Notes under the pieces: generated by a model
The model's input: the letters and a program-made list of their open reading frames with translations, nothing else
Told to the model about the DNA's origin: nothing
Database searches by the model: none
Source: Anaerolineae bacterium
Lineage (GTDB): Bacteria > Chloroflexota > Anaerolineae > 4572-78 > NAK82
DNA: 5,298 bases
NCBI GenBank assembly: GCA_030598425.1
Contig: JAUVPY010000233.1
Coordinates: 1-5,298, forward strand
Direction of reading: 5' to 3'
Part shown: one piece after another, positions 1-4,726 of the stretch
Layout: each line of letters begins with the position of its first letter
How positions within the stretch are numbered: the first letter of the stretch is position 1
Position numbers and translations under genes: made by a program

Positions 1-991
1 CGCTGCCAGCGGCGTGGGGCGTTGCCATGCTGGTGCCCGACAGCCGCACGTAGCCAGGCTCAACCACCGACCCAAGCGCCGTGCCATCAGCCTGGGCGGC
101 CACAATGCCATCACCGGGGAAGACTATGTCGGGCTTGACCCGGCCATCGGCAGTAGGACCGCGCGACGAGAAGCTGGTCACATTGTCAGCGTCGTCCACC
201 GCGCCGATAGTAATAACCCAGCGCGCGCACCCTGGAGAACCGACAGTCGAGGTTCCCGGCCCGGCATTACCCGCCGCAGCACAGACGACGATGCCGTATT
301 GCTGTACCACCTCATCACACAACGTCGAAAGGGCATCGGTGCCATCGCAAGGCCCATCACTGCCCAGTGATAGGTTGATAACGTGCACACCCTGGTCGAC
401 GGCCCACTCAATGCCGGCCATCACACCACTCATTGCCCCTGAGCCACGGGCATCGAGTACCTTAGCCGTGTACAGGCTGGAGGCAGGCGCGACTCCCCTG
501 TACTTACCGTCGGAGGAAGCGCCGGTCCCGGCCGCAATGCTCGCCACGTGGGTGCCATGCCCGTTGTCGTCGGTCCCATCGCCGCCAACAAAGCTTATCT
601 TGGCAACCACCCGCCCCTCGAAGTCATCGTGATTGGGATCAATGCCGGTATCCACAACGCCGATTTTCATCCCTTCGCCCCGGACGCCAGCGTCCCACAC
701 CAAGGGAGCCTGGATGCGCGGCACCGACACGTCCAGGCAAGTATGGACTGGCAGGTCAGGCCAGATGTACTCCACCGTTTCGTCCTGGCTGAGGGCATCG
801 ATGTCTCCGGGGCTCACCTGCAACGCGGTGTAAGGGAAACGCTTGAGGGTATGTGTCACCTGGGCGCCGGTCACCGCCCGGTGTGCCATAAATACCTGCG
901 GTTTGTGACGAACAATAACGCCGACGCGCTCATCTCCGGCAGCCGAACTCACTTGTGTCTGTAGATCACTGGCGATCTTATTTGTGCTCAT
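1..991 (-). CDS. Subtilisin-family (S8) serine protease with N-terminal I9-like prodomain, 3' end outside window
   Basis: Reading the minus strand from the ATG at 991 gives an open frame of 330 codons that leaves the window at position 1 without a stop. Residues about 21-83 resemble an inhibitor-I9 prodomain (VGVIVRHKP near the start, EYIWPDLPV at the end). The catalytic core follows: Asp114 in VVDTGID, His148 in GHGTHVAS, oxyanion Asn242 in AAGNAGPG and nucleophile Ser321 in GTSMATPHAAG, all in family order; SFSSRGPTADGRVKPDI is also typical. The end is lost just after the Ser motif, so the last core helix and any C-terminal domain are unseen. The N-terminus (MSTNKIASDL) has no hydrophobic signal peptide, suggesting a cytoplasmic or non-Sec protein. 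An in-frame ATG at 997 is possible, but the AAGGGGG at 998-1004 touches it, whereas it sits 6 bases from the ATG at 991. It is the second gene of a minus-strand operon. The family call is firm; the substrate is unknown. Confidence 0.95.
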   Translation of the reverse strand, partial: MSTNKIASDLQTQVSSAAGDERVGVIVRHKPQVFMAHRAVTGAQVTHTLKRFPYTALQVSPGDIDALSQDETVEYIWPDLPVHTCLDVSVPRIQAPLVWDAGVRGEGMKIGVVDTGIDPNHDDFEGRVVAKISFVGGDGTDDNGHGTHVASIAAGTGASSDGKYRGVAPASSLYTAKVLDARGSGAMSGVMAGIEWAVDQGVHVINLSLGSDGPCDGTDALSTLCDEVVQQYGIVVCAAAGNAGPGTSTVGSPGCARWVITIGAVDDADNVTSFSSRGPTADGRVKPDIVFPGDGIVAAQADGTALGSVVEPGYVRLSGTSMATPHAAGS

Positions 992-997
992 GTTCAT

Positions 998-1004
998 CCC
1001 CCTT
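998..1004 (-). promoter_or_regulatory. Ribosome binding site of the subtilase, decides the start
   Basis: On the minus strand AAGGGGG lies 6 bases before the ATG at 991 and directly against the in-frame ATG at 997. Normal spacing favours 991 as the start codon. Confidence 0.6.
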
Positions 1005-1017
1005 GGTTTCTGGCTGT

Positions 1018-1278
1018 CTACTTCTGCATGGTTGTAACCGGTCGATCCGCTTCGATTCTGATAACCCAGTTCTCCTCAAGGAGCAACAAGGCGGCACCTG
1101 CGGAGCCTGTCACCGACACGCCCGGCACCAGGCGAAACTGATGCCCCACTTTTAAGCCCAACTCAGCCAGGCGAGACAGGTGAGGCGTCGAGTCACCGTC
1201 GGTGCGAACAATCAAGGCCACCGACTGCTCTGGATCGGCGGCCAACTTCTGATGTAACGCGCTATCAATCTTGTCCAT
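1018..1278 (-). CDS. Small freestanding I9/subtilisin-prodomain-like protein (86 aa)
   Basis: This 86-residue protein has no signal peptide and no membrane segment. Residues about 18-81 follow the pattern of an inhibitor-I9 or subtilisin propeptide: a first strand VALIVRTDG, a helix (HLSRLAELG), strands around VGHQFRLVPGVSVTG, a second alanine/leucine-rich helix, then VIRIEADRPV. The same pattern is visible in residues 21-83 of the protease encoded just downstream (V..IVR near the start, H...R..P in the middle, a D.PV ending), so the two domains look like relatives. Prodomains of this family fold the protease and inhibit it by laying their C-terminus in the active site; a free one would act as an intermolecular chaperone or inhibitor. 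That role is inferred from similarity and from operon position (26 bases between the genes). The ATG at 1278 is supported by AAGGGGGG just upstream. It could instead be a generic ferredoxin-like-fold protein unrelated in function. Confidence 0.75.
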   Translation of the reverse strand: MDKIDSALHQKLAADPEQSVALIVRTDGDSTPHLSRLAELGLKVGHQFRLVPGVSVTGSAGAALLLLEENWVIRIEADRPVTTMQK

Positions 1279-1280
1279 AG

Positions 1281-1289
1281 TCCCCCCTT
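1281..1289 (-). promoter_or_regulatory. Ribosome binding site of the I9-like gene
   Basis: On the minus strand AAGGGGGGA precedes the ATG at 1278 by 2 bases, or by about 7 if only the AAGG core is counted. With the likely transcription start near 1291-1293 the leader is only about 13-15 bases, so almost the whole 5' leader is ribosome binding site. Confidence 0.55.
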
Positions 1290-1298
1290 AGCGAATTC

Positions 1299-1328
1299 AT
1301 CATACCACATTCGGCAAGGAATGGTCAA
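1299..1328 (-). promoter_or_regulatory. Housekeeping-type promoter of the I9-like/subtilase operon
   Basis: On the minus strand a -35 box TTGACC (1328-1323) and a -10 box TATGAT (1304-1299) are separated by 18 bases, each 5 of 6 to the sigma-70 consensus. The -10 box ends 20 bases before the start codon at 1278. A perfect 9-bp inverted repeat begins at the upstream edge of the -35 box, suggesting regulation. Confidence 0.7.
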
Positions 1329-1369
1329 GACCTGTTCTTTCTTGATTAACGCCATGGGGCAACAGGTCT
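1328..1369. repeat. 9-bp perfect inverted repeat, candidate operator
   Basis: AGACCTGTT at 1328-1336 is repeated in perfect inverted form as AACAGGTCT at 1361-1369, with 24 bases between the arms. The arm centres are 33 bp apart, about three helical turns, so both would face the same side of the helix. The left arm starts on the last base of the -35 box of the minus-strand promoter, which is where an activator or repressor often binds. The binding protein is not known and chance cannot be excluded. Confidence 0.45.
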
Positions 1370-1457
1370 GTCCAGATCCCGGAACAAGGCCTCAAAGATC
1401 CCAAATACGCTTATGGTCTGCCAAAAAAGCTGGAAGCACCCTCGGACAACATTCCCA

Positions 1458-1486
1458 TTGGATTCAATGCCTGAGTGTGCTATAAT
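1458..1486 (+). promoter_or_regulatory. Extended -10 promoter of the NYN-kinase operon
   Basis: A perfect TATAAT at 1481-1486 is preceded by TGC (1478-1480), giving an extended -10 element. A weak -35 candidate TTGGAT lies at 1458-1463 with a 17-base spacer; an extended -10 commonly compensates for a poor -35. Transcription would start near 1493, about 26 bases before the ATG at 1519. Confidence 0.7.
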
Positions 1487-1518
1487 GCTATCATAATTCC
1501 AACCAGGTATGGTCAAAT

Positions 1519-1983
1519 ATGGCAACTCTGATAGATGGACATAATCTAATTGGTAAGCTACCGGACATAAGTTTGGGTGATCCAGACGACGAGGAACAAT
1601 TGTTGATCCGGCTACGAGGATACCGGGCTCGTACCGGCAAACGTCTTGTCGTATACTTCGACCCTGGGGCGACCTACCAATCCCCGGCACGTCGGTCCAA
1701 GGGGGGCATAAGCGTCCGCCAGGCAGGCACCGGCCAACGTGCTGATGATTTGATAATACGCGACCTCCGCCGCCATCACAACCCACGCGAACTGACCGTC
1801 GTGACATCAGACCGTGCCATTCAAAACGTGGCACAACAGCACCAAGCGCGCGTGATTGACGCGGCAACCTTCGCTGGAGAACTGAGTCGCCCTCCGAAAA
1901 AAGAAGACACTCGGGAAACGCCACCGTTACCTGAAGAAGAGGTACAGGAATGGCTGGCGGTTTTTGGACAATCGGATGAGTGA
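1519..1983 (+). CDS. NYN-domain (PIN-like) endoribonuclease, YacP/Rae1-type
   Basis: This 154-residue protein matches the NYN_YacP family layout. It opens with LIDGHNLIG (Asp6), continues with LVVYFDPG (Asp48), then GQRADDLIIRDL (Asp76, Asp77) and VVTSDRAIQ (Asp98). These acidic residues lie where PIN/NYN nucleases hold their metal ions. Bacillus Rae1 (YacP) of this family cuts mRNA in the ribosomal A site; whether this protein does the same is inferred. Residues about 122-140 are a charged, proline-rich linker, followed by a short helix EEEVQEWLAVFG at the C-terminus. Its length is somewhat below that of Bacillus YacP. The protein is soluble and cytoplasmic. The start at 1519 leaves only a weak Shine-Dalgarno (AGG at 1505-1507), but LIDGHN must sit at the extreme N-terminus in this family, which fixes it. 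Its stop overlaps the start of the histidine kinase gene, so translation of the two is probably coupled. Confidence 0.88.
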   Translation: MATLIDGHNLIGKLPDISLGDPDDEEQLLIRLRGYRARTGKRLVVYFDPGATYQSPARRSKGGISVRQAGTGQRADDLIIRDLRRHHNPRELTVVTSDRAIQNVAQQHQARVIDAATFAGELSRPPKKEDTRETPPLPEEEVQEWLAVFGQSDE

Positions 1984-3085
1984 TAGTTCGATGACAGAGG
2001 CAGACCAGCCACCAACACCTGATAGGCAAGCAATTCAGCTTAAGATCCAACGCGAACTACTCGACTTCGGGTTGACCGCCGAGGAGATTCAGCAGCAAGT
2101 TGAACTCTGGATGACAATTTGTCTCTATAAACAGGGCAAAATCACCTCATCCTTGGCGGGCGAGCTACTGGGTGCAAACCGTGACTTCTTCCTGGACAAG
2201 CTAGATGAGCTAGAAGTGCTTTATATTGATACGCCGGACCAAGGGGAGGATGAATTACGCGCTGCGCCAGTAGTATCGATGCTGGATGAAGACCGGGCAA
2301 CCTTGGCTGACTTGAACCGCGAACTAGTCCGCATCAACCTCCGTCTGCGCGAGGCCAATCAGGATATTCGTCATGCCGATCAATTAAAAAGTGAATTCGT
2401 GGCCACCATCAGCCACGAACTGCGCACCCCACTCACCACAATCATTGGCTTTGCAAAGTTTATGCTCAACGGAGGCGCTGGCCCCCTCACCGATTTGCAG
2501 CGAACCGATCTCTCCGCCATCTACTCCAGCGGCCAACATCTGCTGGATCTGGTTAACGACATTCTCGATCTTTCCAAGATCGAAGCAGGCGAAGTAACGC
2601 TTAACAAAGAACTGCTCGACTTCCACGAGATTGCTGCGGGGATTATGTCATCCGCAATTGCTCTGGTAGGTGATAGGCCGATCGAGCTGAAAGAAGAGAT
2701 TGATCCCAATCTCCCCGCCGTCTATGCCGATCGCCAGCGAGTGCGCCAGATCGTCCTGAACTTGGTCTCAAACGCGGCCAAATTCACAGAGGAGGGCTAT
2801 ATTGCCCTGCGGGTGAAACCCACCACTGACGACGGCAAACCATACGCCTTATGCACCGTGGAAGACACCGGAATCGGTATTAGTCGAGAGGACATGCCTA
2901 CTGTTTTCGAGGCTTTCCGCCAGGTTGATAGCTCATCGGCGAGACGGGCGCAGGGAACGGGGCTAGGGCTGCCAATCAGCCGTCGGCTGGCGGAACTCCA
3001 CGGGGGCCGTATGTGGGTAGAAAGCGAGGCAGGCACCGGCAGTACGTTCTACTTCACTCTGCCGCTGAGTGACGGCAATACATGA
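1976..3085 (+). CDS. Soluble sensor histidine kinase with UPF0175-like N-terminal domain
   Basis: This 369-residue protein has no membrane segment. Residues about 45-85 (ICLYKQGKITSSLAGELLG then RDFFLDKLDE) resemble the UPF0175 family, small helix-turn-helix proteins often found as antitoxins beside PIN toxins; this is recognition by eye. A coiled-coil-like helix covers about 106-137. The dimerisation/phosphoacceptor domain has His147 in SHELRTPL, and the ATPase domain has NLVSNAAKF (266 is the key Asn), DTGIGI (297-302), FEAF (311-314) and GTGLGL (327-332), so every kinase box is intact. There is no PAS, HAMP or GAF domain, so the N-terminal domain is the only candidate sensor. The frame is open back to a TTG at 1964, and a further ATG lies at 1991; the ATG at 1976 is chosen for TTTGGA seven bases upstream and its 8-base overlap with the nuclease gene. 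Its phosphate acceptor is likely the receiver domain of the next gene. Confidence 0.93.
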   Translation: MSDSSMTEADQPPTPDRQAIQLKIQRELLDFGLTAEEIQQQVELWMTICLYKQGKITSSLAGELLGANRDFFLDKLDELEVLYIDTPDQGEDELRAAPVVSMLDEDRATLADLNRELVRINLRLREANQDIRHADQLKSEFVATISHELRTPLTTIIGFAKFMLNGGAGPLTDLQRTDLSAIYSSGQHLLDLVNDILDLSKIEAGEVTLNKELLDFHEIAAGIMSSAIALVGDRPIELKEEIDPNLPAVYADRQRVRQIVLNLVSNAAKFTEEGYIALRVKPTTDDGKPYALCTVEDTGIGISREDMPTVFEAFRQVDSSSARRAQGTGLGLPISRRLAELHGGRMWVESEAGTGSTFYFTLPLSDGNT

Positions 3086-3108
3086 TCTCCGCCCTGGACG
3101 CTTGAGAA

Positions 3109-3116
3109 GAAGGTGG
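3109..3116 (+). promoter_or_regulatory. Ribosome binding site of the receiver-kinase gene, shared with a three-codon ORF
   Basis: GAAGGTGG at 3109-3116 lies 10 bases before the ATG at 3127 and only 2 bases before another ATG at 3119. The ATG at 3119 opens a three-codon frame (Met-Thr-Arg) whose TGA at 3128-3130 overlaps the real start in an ATGA arrangement. The receiver domain needs the 3127 frame. Confidence 0.5.
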
Positions 3117-3126
3117 TAATGACTCG

Positions 3127-4389
3127 ATGAACGCCCGAAGGCGAATCTTGTATGTTGAAGACGACATAACCAGTCGTATGCTGGTCAGCCAGGTATTGTA
3201 CACGGCTGGTTACGACGTAATCGAGGCCGAGGACGGCATGGCGGGCATTCGCATGGCCCAAGAGGTAAGACCGGACCTGATTTTGATGGACATCAACATG
3301 CCCGGTCTGGACGGCTACGCTGCTGCGACAAAAATCAAGGGTTTGCCCGGCCTGGCCGGTACGCCGATCATCGCTATGACGGCCAATGTGGTGGAAGGCG
3401 ACCGAGAGCGCGCTTTGACCGCTGGCTGCGATGGCTACCTGCCCAAACCCATTGACGTAGATGCCCTCCCTGAACAGATCAACGAATTCTTGGGCGGGCG
3501 ACGCGAACGCGTAGATAAGGAGGCGGAGCGCAGTTACTTACGCGAGCATAGCCAGCGGCTGGTAGACAGGCTGGAAGAAAAAGTCGCCGCTCTCACCCGG
3601 TCAGACGAGATGAAATCTCGGTTCATCGCTATCGCGGCCCACGAACTGCGCACCCCGGTCACCGTCATTCGCGGCTATCTGGACATCCTACTGGACGCCA
3701 CTGGTCCGATCAGCGAGGTAAGCCCTGACACCAAGGTGCAGCTTGAAGGCATCTACCATGGCGTAAGTCGATTGTACGAGATCGTGGAAGATATGCTCGA
3801 TGTCACCCGCATCGAAGCCAAAACCCTCGACTTGAGAATTGCACCTGTGCGACTGGACCAAGCCGCCGCGAAAGCGGTGGCACTGCATCGTGAGAACGCC
3901 CAACGGCGCAATTTGACCCTCACACTAGAGCCTATGGGACACCTACCCACTATCTGGGGGGATGGCGGTCGCATCCAGCAAGCACTGGGGCACCTCATCG
4001 GCAACGCTGTAAAATTCACGCCTGACGGAGGCAGCATTACGGTGAGTGGGCGGGTCGTGAGCCAGGAACAATTGGATACCACGGCCCCGAATCCACCGCT
4101 GGATGATCACTTCGTAGAGGTCATCGTGGCCGACACCGGGATCGGAATAGACCCAAGTGAGCAAGGTCGTATCTTTGAACAGTTCTATGAAGTGCAGGAC
4201 CCGAGTCTGCACAGCACCAGCAAGACTGAATTTATGGGAGGAGGTGCGGGACTGGGGCTGGCCATCACACGAGGAGTAGCTGAGGCTCACGGTGGCTGGG
4301 TATGGGTAGAAAGTGATGGATACGACCCAGACCGTTTTCCCGGCAGTCGCTTCCACGTGGTTTTACCCGTAGGCGCGCCGCCCGGCTGA
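3127..4389 (+). CDS. Hybrid two-component protein: receiver domain followed by histidine kinase
   Basis: This 420-residue soluble protein starts with a CheY-like receiver at about 6-123: acidic pocket EDD (11-13), phosphoacceptor Asp55 in LILMDINMPG, Thr85 in AMTANV and Lys107 in LPKPID. A charged helical linker (about 125-160) leads to a HisKA domain with His172 in AHELRTPVTV. The ATPase domain has IGNAVKF (Asn293), DTGIGI (336-341), IFEQFYEV and GAGLGL (373-378). All active residues are present. The receiver-first order is unlike the classic hybrid kinase with a C-terminal receiver and fits a protein that is phosphorylated by another kinase and then signals through its own kinase core. The neighbouring kinase, 41 bases upstream, is the natural donor. 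An insertion between about 313 and 328 (DTTAPNPPLDD) sits in the ATPase domain. The gene ends with tandem in-frame stops TGA-TAA (4387-4392). No DNA-binding output is attached. Confidence 0.94.
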   Translation: MNARRRILYVEDDITSRMLVSQVLYTAGYDVIEAEDGMAGIRMAQEVRPDLILMDINMPGLDGYAAATKIKGLPGLAGTPIIAMTANVVEGDRERALTAGCDGYLPKPIDVDALPEQINEFLGGRRERVDKEAERSYLREHSQRLVDRLEEKVAALTRSDEMKSRFIAIAAHELRTPVTVIRGYLDILLDATGPISEVSPDTKVQLEGIYHGVSRLYEIVEDMLDVTRIEAKTLDLRIAPVRLDQAAAKAVALHRENAQRRNLTLTLEPMGHLPTIWGDGGRIQQALGHLIGNAVKFTPDGGSITVSGRVVSQEQLDTTAPNPPLDDHFVEVIVADTGIGIDPSEQGRIFEQFYEVQDPSLHSTSKTEFMGGGAGLGLAITRGVAEAHGGWVWVESDGYDPDRFPGSRFHVVLPVGAPPG

Positions 4390-4476
4390 TAAGGCTTGAT
4401 GTCGGTGTCCAGAATTCAAGGGCAACGTACCTAATCTGCCCAAAACCTGGGGCAGAGCCTAACCCCGTTCGACTAT

Positions 4477-4505
4477 TTGACATCTACCCACTGCTAGACT
4501 ATCAT
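4477..4505 (+). promoter_or_regulatory. Near-consensus sigma-70 promoter just before a terminator
   Basis: A perfect TTGACA (4477-4482) is followed after exactly 17 bases by TATCAT (4500-4505), 5 of 6 to consensus. Transcription would start at about 4512. It is the best-looking promoter in the window, yet an intrinsic terminator begins only about 12 bases after the predicted start, so it makes either a very short RNA or a leader whose read-through is controlled. Confidence 0.7.
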
Positions 4506-4523
4506 TCTTCTAGTTCGCCTGGG

Positions 4524-4560
4524 CCCCGTCTCAGGACTTCGCTGAGCGCGGGGTTTTGTT
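4524..4560 (+). terminator. Intrinsic terminator, possibly an attenuator
   Basis: CCCCG (4524-4528) pairs with CGGGG (4549-4553), and CTCAG (4530-4534) pairs with CTGAG (4542-4546) around a 7-base loop. A small asymmetric internal loop (T4529 opposite C4547 and G4548) separates the two helices. The stem is followed directly by TTTTGTT. It can end the kinase operon, and because a promoter lies just upstream it may also act on transcripts started at about 4512. Confidence 0.75.
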
Positions 4561-4632
4561 GTCTAATTGCACCGACAACGGATGTGAAGGGATCAACAGG
4601 TAGTTCATGGCTATCTGATGCCTATCCATTCA

Positions 4633-4681
4633 CCCGTACCTGGCGGCACCTGCCTGTGCCTCCCGGCAGGGTAGGTATGGG
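4633..4681 (+). promoter_or_regulatory. Two-tier hairpin in the leader of the membrane-protein gene
   Basis: An outer 9-bp stem CCCGTACCT (4633-4641) pairs with AGGTATGGG (4673-4681) with one G-U pair. Inside it, CCTGCC (4649-4654) pairs with GGCAGG (4665-4670) around a 10-base loop. The two helices are separated by an asymmetric internal loop of 7 bases on one side and 2 on the other. It ends 45 bases before the GTG start and has no T run, so it is not a terminator. It may be a cis-regulatory RNA element, a protein site or a palindromic repeat; it matches no riboswitch class I recognise. Confidence 0.5.
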
Positions 4682-4710
4682 GCAGATGTCCGATTCGCAA
4701 TCCTCTAATA

Positions 4711-4715
4711 AGGAG
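4711..4715 (+). promoter_or_regulatory. Ribosome binding site supporting the GTG start at 4727
   Basis: AGGAG lies 11 bases before the GTG at 4727, a slightly long spacing. The frame has a TAA at 4709-4711, so no earlier start is possible and GTG is the only credible one before the first transmembrane segment. Confidence 0.6.
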
Positions 4716-4726
4716 CACCGGGTTTC

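Larger units (their letters stand above)
4390..4726. other. 337-base non-coding stretch: promoter, terminator and second hairpin
   Basis: No convincing coding frame is seen here. In order it holds a 7-bp hairpin at 4435-4456 (TCTGCCC/GGGCAGA, 8-base loop, no following T run), a near-consensus promoter at 4477-4505, an intrinsic terminator at 4524-4560, a two-tier hairpin at 4633-4681 and the AGGAG ribosome binding site at 4711-4715. If the 4477 promoter serves the downstream membrane-protein gene, its leader is about 215 bases long and structured. Confidence 0.6.

Noticed and set aside
81..632. Plus-strand open frame of 183 codons
   Set aside because: It lies antisense to the subtilase catalytic domain, is rich in Pro, Ser, Thr and Ala as antisense frames of GC-rich genes are, and shows no domain.
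548..964. Plus-strand open frame of 138 codons
   Set aside because: It is antisense to the protease prodomain and catalytic Asp/His region, with no recognisable motif and no ribosome binding site.
1346..2050. Minus-strand open frame of 234 codons
   Set aside because: It covers the divergent promoter region and lies antisense to the NYN nuclease, whose conserved acidic motifs are unambiguous; the minus-strand protein shows no family features.
3943..4356. Minus-strand open frame of 137 codons
   Set aside because: It is a shadow of the ATPase domain of the receiver-kinase gene.
4435..4456. 7-bp hairpin after the receiver-kinase gene as a terminator
   Set aside because: The stem is followed by GCCTAACCCC rather than a T run; the structure at 4524-4560 is the better terminator.
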